Shown: positions 18,178 through 27,052 of the stretch, piece after piece
Layout: each line of letters starts with the position of its first letter
How positions within the stretch are numbered: position 1 is the stretch's first letter
Source: CANKJK01 sp040081715
Lineage (GTDB): Bacteria; Acidobacteriota; Vicinamibacteria; Vicinamibacterales; UBA2999
Direction of reading: 5' to 3'
Assembly (NCBI GenBank): GCA_040081715.1
Contig: JBEBFY010000003.1
Coordinates: 141,176 to 205,175 of the forward strand
DNA length: 64,000 nucleotides
Translations under genes and position numbers: made by a program
Notes under the pieces: model-generated
What the model was told of the DNA's origin: nothing
What the model saw: only the letters and a program-made list of their open reading frames with translations
The model's database searches: none

Positions 18178-18642
18178 ATGCGCCTGCTGGCCCGTCTCAT
18201 CTCGACGGTTGGATACATTGGCTATCTGCCGGTTGCACCTGGCACGTGGGGGTCCGCCGCCGGGCTCGTGGTGTATGCCGCCGTTCGTGCCACGTCCGGC
18301 CCGGTGGCCGAGCTGGCGGTTGTCGGGATCCTGCTGGCGGCCGGCGTGTGGAGCGCCACGGTGACCGGGCGCGAGATGGGGGACGAGGATCCCGGCCCCG
18401 TGGTCATCGATGAAGTCGTGGGGATGCTGATCACGGTGCTCTGGCTGCCCGTTGGCGTGACCGGAGCCGTCATCGGTTTCTTCCTGTTCCGCCTCTTCGA
18501 CATTGTGAAACCCCCACCGGCCGCGCAGTGTGAGCGGCTGCCGGGCGGGTGGGGCGTGATGCTCGACGACGTGATGGCCGGCATCTACGGCAACCTGGCC
18601 CTGCGCCTGCTGATGCTCGTCGCACCGGCCTGGCTGCCCTGA
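18178..18642 (+). CDS. pgpA: Phosphatidylglycerophosphatase A
   Basis: PgpA dephosphorylates phosphatidylglycerol-phosphate at the inner membrane to give phosphatidylglycerol. The 154-residue protein shows the family marks VAPGTWGSAAG, DEDPGPVVIDEVVGMLIT and FFLFRLFDIVKPPPA, with three to four helices. ATG 18178 is preferred over an earlier in-frame start inside the previous gene. Its TGA overlaps the cinA ATG. Confidence 0.94.
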   Translation: MRLLARLISTVGYIGYLPVAPGTWGSAAGLVVYAAVRATSGPVAELAVVGILLAAGVWSATVTGREMGDEDPGPVVIDEVVGMLITVLWLPVGVTGAVIGFFLFRLFDIVKPPPAAQCERLPGGWGVMLDDVMAGIYGNLALRLLMLVAPAWLP

Positions 18643-19910
18643 TGCAGGCCGGCCCCTCGTTCGGCCGCGCTGTGATTCTGGCGGTCGGCAGCGAGATGCT
18701 GACGCCGCTGCGTACCGACACCAACTCGCTGACGATCACCGACGCGCTCAACGCGACGGGAGTCGAAGTGATCTGGAAGGCCGTCGTGGGCGACGACCGC
18801 GACGTGCTCGCGACGGTGCTGGCGCGGGCACTCGAGGACGCGGCACTGGTGGTCCTGAGCGGCGGACTCGGGCCCACCGATGATGACGTGACGCGTGACG
18901 TCGTGTCGGCGGTGCTGGGTCTCGAACTCAGGGAGGACGCGGCCATCGTTGAGGCCATCGCTGCCAGGTTCGCTGCGCGCGGCTGGCCTATGCCGGCCAA
19001 CAATCGACGGCAGGCGCATGTGCCTGACGGGGCGGTCGTGCTACCCAATTCCCTGGGCACCGCGCCCGGTCTCTGGATTGAGCACGGAGACAGGGCGCTG
19101 CTCCTGCTGCCAGGGCCGCCCAGGGAACTGGCCCCCCTGCTCGAGGAAGCGCTGCACACGCACGTGCGGCCGCGGACCGGCGGCCGGCGGGTGGTTCGGC
19201 GGGTGGTCCGGATGACCGGGCGGGGCGAGTCCCTGATTGATGAACTCCTGCAGCCCTGCTACCGCGAGTGGGCAGGCCGGGAGGTGCCGGTCAGGGCGAC
19301 CATCCTTGCGGCGATGGGGCAGCTCGAGCTCCACCTGTCGGCGACCCACACCGACGCGGCCCAGGCCGCATCAGCAGTGGCGGTCGCGGCAGCAGAGGCG
19401 TGCGCGTGTGTTGGCCGCGATGCATTCACCGACCACGGCGAGAGCCTTGAAGCGGTGGTCGGGCGATTGCTCGTCGATCGCGGGTGGCGCGTGGCGGTCG
19501 CGGAGTCGTGCACGGGCGGACTGCTGGCCAGCCGGTTGACGGCCGAGCCGGGCGCCTCCCGGTACTTCGACCAGGGCGTGGTGACCTACAGCAATGCCGC
19601 CAAGGTGCAATGGCTGGGCGTGCCCGAGACGCTCATCACCGAGCACGGGGCGGTCAGCGACCCGGTGGCGCGTGCCATGGCGGCGGGTATCCGCGAGCGG
19701 GCCGGTGCCGACGTGGGCATCGGCGTCACCGGTATCGCCGGGCCTGACGGCGGATCGGCCGGCAAGCCCGTGGGAACGGTCGTCATCGCCGTCGCGCTCC
19801 GGGACTCCGTCACGAGCCGGACGCTGCAGTTGATGGGTGACCGGGAGCAGATCCGTTTCCAGTCCGCGCAGGCGGCCCTCGACCTGGTCCGGCGGATCGC
19901 GACTCCGTAG
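18642..19910 (+). CDS. cinA: CinA-family nicotinamide-nucleotide amidase/competence-damage protein
   Basis: This is a full-length 422-residue two-domain CinA. The N-terminal MoaB-like domain has GSEMLTPLRTDTNS and LSGGLGPTDDDVTRD. The C-terminal amidase domain has VAESCTGGLLASRLT and GVTGIAGPDGGSAGKPVGTV. CinA recycles NMN from NAD cleavage and is linked to competence in some species. The ATG overlaps the pgpA stop. Confidence 0.95.
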   Translation: MQAGPSFGRAVILAVGSEMLTPLRTDTNSLTITDALNATGVEVIWKAVVGDDRDVLATVLARALEDAALVVLSGGLGPTDDDVTRDVVSAVLGLELREDAAIVEAIAARFAARGWPMPANNRRQAHVPDGAVVLPNSLGTAPGLWIEHGDRALLLLPGPPRELAPLLEEALHTHVRPRTGGRRVVRRVVRMTGRGESLIDELLQPCYREWAGREVPVRATILAAMGQLELHLSATHTDAAQAASAVAVAAAEACACVGRDAFTDHGESLEAVVGRLLVDRGWRVAVAESCTGGLLASRLTAEPGASRYFDQGVVTYSNAAKVQWLGVPETLITEHGAVSDPVARAMAAGIRERAGADVGIGVTGIAGPDGGSAGKPVGTVVIAVALRDSVTSRTLQLMGDREQIRFQSAQAALDLVRRIATP

Positions 19911-19984
19911 CCCGCGGGACGTCCCGGCGGCGTCTACGGCCCGTCATCACGGGTACACTGAATCCCGGTGATACGCCTCGCTCA

Positions 19985-21037
19985 GTGCGCCGGATGTCAG
20001 ATCCTGGCTGCGACGTTGTTCGGGTGCCGGCTGTGAGGCGCCGGCATGTGGCGGTCCTTGGCAGTGGCGGGTGGGGAACGGCACTGGCCGCGCATCTGGC
20101 CCGCATCGGTCACGACGTCCATCTCTGGGGGCGCGACGCGGACCTTATCGCCACACTCGAACGCACGCGGGTCAACGAGGTCTACCTCCCTGGCATCGAA
20201 CTGCCGCCAGGCGTGTCGCCTGTGTCGGACCTCGCCCGCGCCGTGCAGGGTGCCGGAATTATCGTGTCGGCGGTGCCCTCCCACGGCATGCGCGACGTGG
20301 CGCGGAGGATGGCCGGCAGCCTGAGCCCGGGCGCCACGTTGGTCTCGGCCACGAAGGGGATCGAGATGGACTCCCTGTTCCGGATGTCCGAGGTGCTCGC
20401 CCAGGAGTGCGGACCAGGCCATCCGGTCGTGGTCCTGTCCGGGCCGAGCTTCGCGATGGAGCTAGCCCGGTCGCTCCCGACGGCGATCGTGGCGGCCTCG
20501 CAGGACGACGCTGCGGTGAAGCGGGTGCTCGAGGAGTTCCGTAGCGGCTACTTCCGCCTCTACAGCAGCGAGGATGTCGTGGGCGTCGAGATCGGCGGGG
20601 CCCTGAAGAATGTGATTGCCATTGCCGCCGGGGCGGCCGAAGGCCTGGGCCTGGGCTTCAACGCCAAGGCCGGTCTCATGACCCGCGGGCTGGCCGAGAT
20701 TGCCAGGCTGGCGGATGCGGCTGGTGGCCGGCGTGAGACGCTCGCGGGACTAGCGGGTCTTGGCGATCTCGTGCTGACCTGCACCGGCTCCCTGAGCCGG
20801 AACAGGCAGTTCGGCATCGAGCTGGGGCGCGGCAGAACGGCGGCAGAGATCCTGGCGGGCATGAAGGCGGTGGCCGAAGGGGTGCGGACCGCGAGCGCTG
20901 CGCTGAAGCTCGGTGCCCGGCACGGCCTGGAACTGCCGATCACTGAACGAGTCGTGGCGGTGATTGAAGGGCGGACCACGCCGCATGAGGCCGTGACGGA
21001 GTTGATGGATCGGCCGCAGCGGCTGGAGGTCGAGTAG
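19985..21037 (+). CDS. gpsA: NAD(P)-dependent glycerol-3-phosphate dehydrogenase
   Basis: GpsA reduces dihydroxyacetone phosphate to sn-glycerol-3-phosphate for phospholipid synthesis. It has the nucleotide-binding GSGGWGTALA, LSGPSFAMELAR, catalytic-lysine region GGALKNVIAIAAGAAEGLG and NAKAGLMTRGLAEI. It has 350 residues from GTG 19985, or 347 from ATG 19994. The extra 15-20 residues before the Rossmann fold are slightly longer than usual. With pgpA nearby it supports a phospholipid theme. ftsY starts immediately after the stop. Confidence 0.96.
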   Translation: MRRMSDPGCDVVRVPAVRRRHVAVLGSGGWGTALAAHLARIGHDVHLWGRDADLIATLERTRVNEVYLPGIELPPGVSPVSDLARAVQGAGIIVSAVPSHGMRDVARRMAGSLSPGATLVSATKGIEMDSLFRMSEVLAQECGPGHPVVVLSGPSFAMELARSLPTAIVAASQDDAAVKRVLEEFRSGYFRLYSSEDVVGVEIGGALKNVIAIAAGAAEGLGLGFNAKAGLMTRGLAEIARLADAAGGRRETLAGLAGLGDLVLTCTGSLSRNRQFGIELGRGRTAAEILAGMKAVAEGVRTASAALKLGARHGLELPITERVVAVIEGRTTPHEAVTELMDRPQRLEVE

Positions 21038-21958
21038 ATGGGATTGTTTGACCGGCTCAAGCAGGGGCTGAGCCGCACCACGCAGGGCCTGGTGTCGAAG
21101 TTCGGCGAACTGGCCCGGCGGGTAGACCAGGGGCCGTCCGACACCGCGCTGGACGCCGACACGGCTGAATCGCTGGAGGAGTTGCTGGTGGCCGCCGACG
21201 TGGGCGTCGGTGCCGCGCACGTCATCGTGGAGGCCGTGCGGAAGGGCTCGGCCGGTGGCGGCCTGCGCGCGCGGGTGAAGGGCGAGATCCTCCGCATGTT
21301 CGATGAGGCCTCGCAGGCGCACCCGCCGTCCTTGGGTGGCGCGCCGCGCGTCGTGCTGGTGGTGGGCGTCAACGGCGTGGGCAAGACCACGACCCTCGGC
21401 AAGCTGGCCGCGGCCCTCAAGGCCGCCGGACAGACGCCGATGGTCTGCGCGGCGGACACCTTCCGCGCGGCGGCCGTCGAACAACTCGAGATCTGGGCGA
21501 CCCGCGCCGGTGTGGAGATCGTGCGCGCCGCGCACGGCGCCGACCCGGCCGCAGTGGTCTTCGACGCCATCCAGTCGGGCCGCGCGAAGGGGTGTGACCC
21601 GATTCTGGTGGACACGGCCGGGCGCCTGCACAACCGCGTCAACCTGATGAACGAACTGGAGAAGATGCGCCGTGTGGCCGGCCGTGCCATGCCCGGCGCG
21701 CCGCACGACGTGCTCCTCGTGCTCGATGCGACGGTGGGCCAGAACGGCCTGGTACAGGCCCGGGAGTTTCTGGGCGTGGCCGGCGTGACCGGCATCGTGC
21801 TGACCAAGCTGGACGGCACCGCGAAGGGTGGCATCGCGGTGGCGATTGCCCACGACCTGAAGCTGCCGATCCGGTATGTCGGGATCGGCGAGGGTATCGA
21901 CGACCTGATCCCGTTCGACGCCACGGCCTACGTCGACGCCTTGTTCGACGCGGCATGA
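21038..21958 (+). CDS. ftsY: Signal recognition particle receptor FtsY
   Basis: FtsY is the membrane-associated SRP receptor GTPase. The NG domain is complete: GVNGVGKTTTLGKLAAAL (P-loop), DTFRAAAVEQLEIW, DTAGRLHN, TKLDGTAKGG and the C-terminal GIGEGIDDLIPFDA. At 306 residues it lacks the long acidic A domain of E. coli FtsY, as in many bacteria. The start MGLFDRLKQGLSRTTQGLV is the usual amphipathic N-terminal helix. The stop overlaps the ribD ATG. Confidence 0.97.
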   Translation: MGLFDRLKQGLSRTTQGLVSKFGELARRVDQGPSDTALDADTAESLEELLVAADVGVGAAHVIVEAVRKGSAGGGLRARVKGEILRMFDEASQAHPPSLGGAPRVVLVVGVNGVGKTTTLGKLAAALKAAGQTPMVCAADTFRAAAVEQLEIWATRAGVEIVRAAHGADPAAVVFDAIQSGRAKGCDPILVDTAGRLHNRVNLMNELEKMRRVAGRAMPGAPHDVLLVLDATVGQNGLVQAREFLGVAGVTGIVLTKLDGTAKGGIAVAIAHDLKLPIRYVGIGEGIDDLIPFDATAYVDALFDAA

Positions 21959-23055
21959 CCGGAGACCCGCACGCTGATGCACGGTGGATGGGACAGGCCC
22001 TCTGGATCGCGGAGCGCGGCCTCGGCCGCACGACGCCGAATCCCGCCGTGGGCGCGCTGGTGGTGACTGCCGACGGGGTGGTGATCGGACACGGCTCGAC
22101 CGAGCCTGCGGGCGGCCGCCATGCGGAGATCGTGGCGCTGGATGCCGCAGGGCCCCGCGCGTCCGGCAGCACGCTGTACTGCACGCTGGAACCCTGCGCG
22201 CACACCGGGCGCACCGGGCCCTGCGTGGACCGGATCATCGCCGCCGGCGTCCGGCGGGTTGTGGCGGCGGTTCAGGATCCCCACCCGCGTGTGCGGGGCG
22301 GCGGCTTTCTCCGGTTGCGGGAGGCCGGTGTCGAGGTGTCGGTGGGCGTCGGCCGGCGTGAAGCCGTCCGGCTGAACCTGCCGTTCTTCACTGTGCACCT
22401 CGAAGGGCGGCCGATGGTGGTGGCCAAGACGGCCACAAGTCTGGACGGCCGCGTGGCCTCGGCGCCAGGACGGCGCACGCCGCTGACATCACCCCAGGCC
22501 TTGCGGCGTGTGCAGTTCACCCGGGCCGGAGTGGATGCGGTGGCCGTGGGGTCCGAGACACTGCTGGTGGACGATCCCCGGCTGGATGTCCGGGATCTCT
22601 ATCGGGAACGGCCGCTTGTCCGGGCCGTCTTCGACCGTCGGCTCCGCACGCCGCCGACCGCGCGGCTGCTGTCGACCTGTGCCGCCGGCCCCGTGGTCGT
22701 ACTCACGAGCGAGGCGGCTGCGAGGCAGTCACCGGCGGCGGTCGCGGCCCTGACCCGGGCTGGTGCGACGGTGGTGACGGAGTTGGAACCGACCGTGACC
22801 AGCTTCCTGCGCCGGCTGCTGGCGTTCGACGTCCAGTCCGTTCTGCTCGAGGGAGGCCCGGCACTTCAGGCCTCGGCATTCCGTGAGGGCGTCGTCGACA
22901 TGGTGCAGACCTGGGTGGTCCCCACCTGGCTGGGAGAGGCGGGCGTGCCAGGCGCGGATGCGTTATTGCGGGCGCTGCCCGCTCTTTCGGAGGCGCGGGT
23001 GGAGATGCACGGTCCTGACGCGTTGATTGAGGGCTATGTTCACGGGATTAATTGA
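21955..23055 (+). CDS. ribD: Bifunctional riboflavin deaminase/reductase RibD
   Basis: RibD performs the second and third steps of riboflavin synthesis. The deaminase domain carries the zinc site GGRHAEIVAL and CTLEPCAHTGRTGPC. The C-terminal reductase domain begins near residue 150 with MVVAKTATSLDGRVA. The length (366) is normal. The ATG overlaps the ftsY stop and the ribE start lies inside its 3' end, so it is co-transcribed with the rib genes. Confidence 0.96.
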   Translation: MTGDPHADARWMGQALWIAERGLGRTTPNPAVGALVVTADGVVIGHGSTEPAGGRHAEIVALDAAGPRASGSTLYCTLEPCAHTGRTGPCVDRIIAAGVRRVVAAVQDPHPRVRGGGFLRLREAGVEVSVGVGRREAVRLNLPFFTVHLEGRPMVVAKTATSLDGRVASAPGRRTPLTSPQALRRVQFTRAGVDAVAVGSETLLVDDPRLDVRDLYRERPLVRAVFDRRLRTPPTARLLSTCAAGPVVVLTSEAAARQSPAAVAALTRAGATVVTELEPTVTSFLRRLLAFDVQSVLLEGGPALQASAFREGVVDMVQTWVVPTWLGEAGVPGADALLRALPALSEARVEMHGPDALIEGYVHGIN

Positions 23056-23662
23056 GGCCATCGGTGAGGTTGTGGACCTCACGCCGATCGACGGCGGGAC
23101 GCGCCTCCGGCTGCGGGCCGGCCTGTCGTCCGAACTCGCCCGTGGTGAGAGCGTCGCCGTCGATGGTGTGTGCCTCACGGTGACCTCGATGGACGCGCGT
23201 GTGTTCACCGCAGACGTGGGGCCGGAGACGTTGCGTGTCACCGCACTGGGGAGCCTTCGCCCCGGCGCCCGGGTGAACCTTGAGCGTTCCATGCGCGCGG
23301 ACGGGCGCCTGGGCGGCCACCTGGTGCAGGGCCACGTGGACGGGGTGGGGCAGGTGGTCGCCGTCCGCGAAGAGGGTGAGGCGCACTGGATTACTGTGGC
23401 CTTCCCCGAGGAAATGGCTCCGCTGCTGGTGCCCAAGGGGTCGGTCGCAATGAGCGGCATCAGCCTGACAGTGGCAGGATTGGGTGAGGGGACGATGGAC
23501 ATCATGATTGTGCCGTTCACCTGGGCGCACACGAACGTCGCGGCACTCAGGCCAGGCGATGCGGTGAACCTGGAGGCCGACGTGATCGGCAAGTACGTCG
23601 TGCGGGTGCTGGCGATACGCGGACTGGGCACCGGGCCCGATGAGAAGGAGCGACGGTGGTAG
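23036..23662 (+). CDS. ribE: Riboflavin synthase alpha chain
   Basis: This enzyme dismutates 6,7-dimethyl-8-ribityllumazine to riboflavin. MFTGLIEAIGEV is the conserved N terminus, and the two internal lumazine-binding repeats are visible (GVCLTVTSMDARVFTADVGP; GISLTVAGLGEGTMDIMIVP). The ATG at 23036 lies 20 bases inside ribD. A TTG nine bases earlier is less likely. The 208-residue length fits. Confidence 0.96.
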   Translation: MFTGLIEAIGEVVDLTPIDGGTRLRLRAGLSSELARGESVAVDGVCLTVTSMDARVFTADVGPETLRVTALGSLRPGARVNLERSMRADGRLGGHLVQGHVDGVGQVVAVREEGEAHWITVAFPEEMAPLLVPKGSVAMSGISLTVAGLGEGTMDIMIVPFTWAHTNVAALRPGDAVNLEADVIGKYVVRVLAIRGLGTGPDEKERRW

Positions 23663-24966
23663 CCAAGTCGAAGCCGCGTGCGAAGGCTGTGAAGGAGACG
23701 GTGAAGAAGGCCGGAGAGAAGCGTGCGAAGAAGGTGTCGCCGTCGGCCGTCGGGCGGGTGAAGCTGCCGTTCTCCCCGATCGAAGAGGCCGTTGCGGCTA
23801 TTCGCGCGGGCCGCATGATCGTGGTGGTCGACGACGAGGACCGGGAGAACGAAGGTGACCTGACCATTGCGGCCGAGAAGGTGACACCCGACGTGATCAA
23901 CTTCATGGCCACACATGGCCGCGGACTTATCTGTCTCTCGATGACCGGCGAGCGGCTGGACGCACTGCAGATCCCCATGATGGTCGAGCGCAACACGACG
24001 CAGTTCGGCACGGCATTCTGCGTGTCGATCGAAGCGCGCAAGCATGTGTCGACCGGTATCTCGGCCGCCGACCGCGCGGCCACGGTGCGCGCCGCCATCA
24101 ACCCGAAAACGGAGCCGGCCGACCTCGCCAGGCCCGGCCACATGTTTCCGCTGCGCGCCCGGGACGGCGGGGTCATGGTCCGGGCAGGGCAGACCGAAGC
24201 GGCCGTCGACCTCGCCCGCATGGCAGGGCTCTACCCGGCCGGGGTGATCTGCGAAATCATGAACCCCGACGGCACCATGTCGCGCGTGCCGCAGCTGGCG
24301 CGCTTCGCGAAGAAACACGGCCTGCCCCTCATCACCATCGCGGACCTGATCCGGTACCGGATGCGGACGGAGCGGCTCGTGAAGCGGGCGGCCGAGGCGG
24401 ACCTGCCGACCGAACACGGGCCCTTCCGGATCGTCTGCTATGACAACCAGCTCGACGGCATGGCGCACGTGGCGCTCGTATGCGGCGACATCGGCAATGG
24501 CAAGGATGTGCTCGTGCGGGTGCACTCGAAGTGCCTGACGGGCGATGTGTTCCATTCGGCCCGCTGCGACTGCGGCGCGCAGCTCCATTCGGCCATGGCA
24601 CGGATCGCCAAGGAAGGCCGCGGCGTGCTGCTGTATCTCAACCAGGAAGGACGGGGCATTGGCCTGGCGAACAAGATCCGGGCGTATGCGCTCCAGGATC
24701 AGGGTCTCGATACCGTCGAGGCCAACGAGCGGCTGGGTTTCAAGGCCGACCAGCGCGACTACGGCATCGGCGCCCAGATCCTGAGCGATCTTGGCGTGAA
24801 GGTCATGCGGCTCCTGACAAACAACCCCCGCAAGTTCGTGGGGCTGCAGGGCTACGGCCTGGCGGTCTCGGCGGCGGTGCCGCTGGAGATCCCCGCCGGG
24901 GAGCACACCAGGAAGTACCTGAAAACCAAGAAGGACAAGCTCGGGCACATCCTGTCGGGTGTGTAG
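23656..24966 (+). CDS. ribBA: Bifunctional DHBP synthase/GTP cyclohydrolase II (RibBA)
   Basis: RibBA supplies both riboflavin precursors. The DHBP synthase half has VVVDDEDRENEGDLTIAAE and HTGDAV-equivalent segments up to about residue 235. The cyclohydrolase II half has the zinc cysteines in CLTGDVFHSARCDCGAQL and LLYLNQEGRGIGLANK. The GTG at 23656 overlaps the ribE stop. An unusual N-terminal extension of about 35 residues rich in Lys, Arg and Ala precedes the first domain and is not required by the family. RibH (lumazine synthase) is missing from the cluster. Confidence 0.96.
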   Translation: MVAKSKPRAKAVKETVKKAGEKRAKKVSPSAVGRVKLPFSPIEEAVAAIRAGRMIVVVDDEDRENEGDLTIAAEKVTPDVINFMATHGRGLICLSMTGERLDALQIPMMVERNTTQFGTAFCVSIEARKHVSTGISAADRAATVRAAINPKTEPADLARPGHMFPLRARDGGVMVRAGQTEAAVDLARMAGLYPAGVICEIMNPDGTMSRVPQLARFAKKHGLPLITIADLIRYRMRTERLVKRAAEADLPTEHGPFRIVCYDNQLDGMAHVALVCGDIGNGKDVLVRVHSKCLTGDVFHSARCDCGAQLHSAMARIAKEGRGVLLYLNQEGRGIGLANKIRAYALQDQGLDTVEANERLGFKADQRDYGIGAQILSDLGVKVMRLLTNNPRKFVGLQGYGLAVSAAVPLEIPAGEHTRKYLKTKKDKLGHILSGV

Positions 24967-24993
24967 CGGCCACGGGCGGCGACATCCGGAGCC

Positions 24994-25023
24994 TTGCCGG
25001 ATCCACACCCCTTGGCCTAAGAT
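24994..25023 (+). promoter_or_regulatory. Weak candidate promoter upstream of ffh
   Basis: TTGCCG (24994-24999), 18 bases and TAAGAT (25018-25023) lie in the 105-base gap between ribBA and ffh. The gap suggests an independent promoter for the ffh-rnhB block, but the match is modest. Confidence 0.35.
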
Positions 25024-25071
25024 AAGTGTTTCTGTCCACTGGGCTTAGCCGTCCATGGGCACGCCCACGCC

Positions 25072-26487
25072 ATGTTCGACGCGCTCGGTAACCGGCTCCA
25101 GGCTGTTTTCACGTCCCTGCGGCGTGCGGGACGGCTGACGCCCGAAGGGGTGGAGACGGCGCTGAAGGAGATTCGCCTCGCACTGCTGGAGGCGGACGTC
25201 AACGTCAAGGTGGTCAAGGCGTTCATCGACCGGGTGCGCGATCGCGCCCTCGATGAGGAAGTGCTCAAGAGCCTGAGCCCGGACCAGCACGTCATCAAGG
25301 CGGTGCGGGACGAGTTGCTCGCGCTCTTCGGGGATACGAAAGGCGGGCTGGTTCCGGGGAACCGTTCGCCGCGAGTGGTGCTGATGCTGGGGCTGCAGGG
25401 CTCCGGCAAGACGACCACCTCGGGCAAGCTCGGAAAGTGGCTCGCCGGTCAGGGACGGCATCCGTTGCTGGTTTCGACCGACGTCCGCCGCCCGGCCGCC
25501 ATTGCGCAGTTGAATGTGCTCTGTGACAAGGCGTCGCTTCCGGTGTTTGACCCGCAGGGCGATCTCGACCCCGTGTCGAGGGCCGCGGGTGCGCTGGCGG
25601 AAGCGCGCAACAAGGGATTCGACACGCTCATCGTGGATACGGCAGGCCGTCTGCACATCGACGAGGAGCTGATGCAGGAATTGGCCGCCATCAAGGCCGC
25701 CGTGCAGCCGAGCGATCTGCTGTATGTCGCGGACTCGATGACGGGGCAGGACGCCGTTCGGAGCGCGGGCGAGTTCCACGGGCAGATCGGCGTGACGGGC
25801 GTGGTGCTGACCAAGCTGGACGGCGATGCCAGGGGGGGCGCGGCGCTCTCGGTCGTGTCGGTGGTCGGCGTGCCGATCGCCTTTGTCGGGAGCGGGGAGC
25901 GGCCGGAAGACCTGGAGCTGTTTCACCCGGACCGGATCGTGTCGCGGCTGCTCGGCATGGGCGATGTGCTGTCGCTCATTGAGAAGGCCGAGCAGGTCAT
26001 CGACAAGGATGATGCCGCTGACCTGGAGGAGAAGCTTCGGAAGAACGCCTTCACGCTGGAGGACTTCGCGAAGCAGTTGAAGATGGTCCGACGGCTGGGA
26101 CCGCTCGACAGCATCCTCGGGATGCTTCCGGGCATGGGCCAGTTGAAGGACGCGGCGGCGCAGAAGCCGGATGAGAAGCAGTTGGGCCGCGTGGAGGCGA
26201 TCATCTCGTCGATGACGCCGCGGGAGCGGAAGAACTCGGCGCTCCTCAACGGGAGCCGCCGGAAGCGGATCGCGTCGGGGAGCGGGACCTCCGTCGAGGA
26301 GGTCAACCGGCTGCTGAAGCAGTTCGTGGAGATGCAGAAGGTGATCAAGATGATGGGCCAGGGTGGCCTGCCCGCGATGGCCACGGGCGGCATGCGGATG
26401 CCGCAGATGGCCGGTGGCGGGGCCGGGGCGTTTCCCGGCCGCAAGCGCAAGAAGGGCGGGCCGTGGGGCCTGATCAAGAGCCGGTAG
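25072..26487 (+). CDS. ffh: Signal recognition particle protein Ffh
   Basis: Ffh (SRP54) binds 4.5S RNA and signal sequences. The N domain starts MFDALGNRLQAVFTSLRRAG. The G domain has GLQGSGKTTTSGKLG, DVRRPAAIAQL, DTAGRLHIDEEL and TKLDGDARGG. The M domain (from about residue 300) is Met/Lys/Gly rich with GMLPGMGQ and the RNA-binding SGTSVEEVNRLLKQF region. It has 471 residues. It heads the ribosome/tRNA-modification block that follows. The 4.5S RNA gene was not found nearby. Confidence 0.97.
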   Translation: MFDALGNRLQAVFTSLRRAGRLTPEGVETALKEIRLALLEADVNVKVVKAFIDRVRDRALDEEVLKSLSPDQHVIKAVRDELLALFGDTKGGLVPGNRSPRVVLMLGLQGSGKTTTSGKLGKWLAGQGRHPLLVSTDVRRPAAIAQLNVLCDKASLPVFDPQGDLDPVSRAAGALAEARNKGFDTLIVDTAGRLHIDEELMQELAAIKAAVQPSDLLYVADSMTGQDAVRSAGEFHGQIGVTGVVLTKLDGDARGGAALSVVSVVGVPIAFVGSGERPEDLELFHPDRIVSRLLGMGDVLSLIEKAEQVIDKDDAADLEEKLRKNAFTLEDFAKQLKMVRRLGPLDSILGMLPGMGQLKDAAAQKPDEKQLGRVEAIISSMTPRERKNSALLNGSRRKRIASGSGTSVEEVNRLLKQFVEMQKVIKMMGQGGLPAMATGGMRMPQMAGGGAGAFPGRKRKKGGPWGLIKSR

Positions 26488-26515
26488 TTCGATCGGTAGT
26501 TCGGTAGGAGGACAG

Positions 26516-26794
26516 ATGCTTTCGATTCGTATGCGGCGGATGGGTTCAACCAAGAAGCCGTTTTTCCGGGTGGTGGTGCAGGAAGCGCGTTCCGCCAGGG
26601 ACGGCAGCTTTGTCGAGAACGTCGGAACGTACCACCCGCGGAGCAAGCCCGCGAAGGTGGAAATCAACAAGGACCGGATCGCGTACTGGATCTCGAAGGG
26701 CGCGCGCCCGTCGGATTCCGTGCGGACGCTGATGACCAAGCACCTCTCGAAGGACCTGGGCGCCGTGGTGCCCGTGGTCACGGCAGCCGAGTAG
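26516..26794 (+). CDS. rpsP: 30S ribosomal protein S16
   Basis: This is a 92-residue S16. It starts MLSIRMRRMGSTKKPFFRVV and contains DGSFVENVGTYHPRSKP and DRIAYWISKGARPSDSV, all typical. GGAGG lies eight bases before the ATG. It follows ffh and precedes khpA, rimM and trmD, the widely conserved order. Confidence 0.98.
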   Translation: MLSIRMRRMGSTKKPFFRVVVQEARSARDGSFVENVGTYHPRSKPAKVEINKDRIAYWISKGARPSDSVRTLMTKHLSKDLGAVVPVVTAAE

Positions 26795-26796
26795 GG

Positions 26797-27051
26797 ATGG
26801 CTGACGGGGCGTCGAGCCCGATGAAGGCGGTCGTCGAGGTGATTGCGCAGGCGCTGGCCGACAAGCCAAGCGCCGTGCACGTTGACGAGCATGACCGCCG
26901 CGGGACGACCGTGGTCGAGTTGTCGATGGCGCCGGGCGACATCGGGAAGGTGATCGGCCGCCAGGGGCGGACGGCGGCCGCACTGCGGACGCTGGTCGGG
27001 CTCACGGCCGAGCGTCACGGCACGCGCGCGACGCTCGATATCCGCGACTAG
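26797..27051 (+). CDS. khpA: KH-domain RNA-binding protein KhpA
   Basis: This is an 84-residue type II KH protein with the RNA-binding loop IGKVIGRQGRTAAALRTL, found between rpsP and rimM in many bacteria. KhpA usually pairs with KhpB (Jag) to bind many RNAs. It starts two bases after the rpsP stop. The KhpB partner is not in the window. Confidence 0.95.
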   Translation: MADGASSPMKAVVEVIAQALADKPSAVHVDEHDRRGTTVVELSMAPGDIGKVIGRQGRTAAALRTLVGLTAERHGTRATLDIRD

Positions 27052-27052
27052 G

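Noticed and set aside
21940..21960. An FMN riboswitch in front of the rib genes
   Set aside because: ribD starts inside the end of ftsY, leaving no room for a leader, and no RFN-like element was seen upstream.
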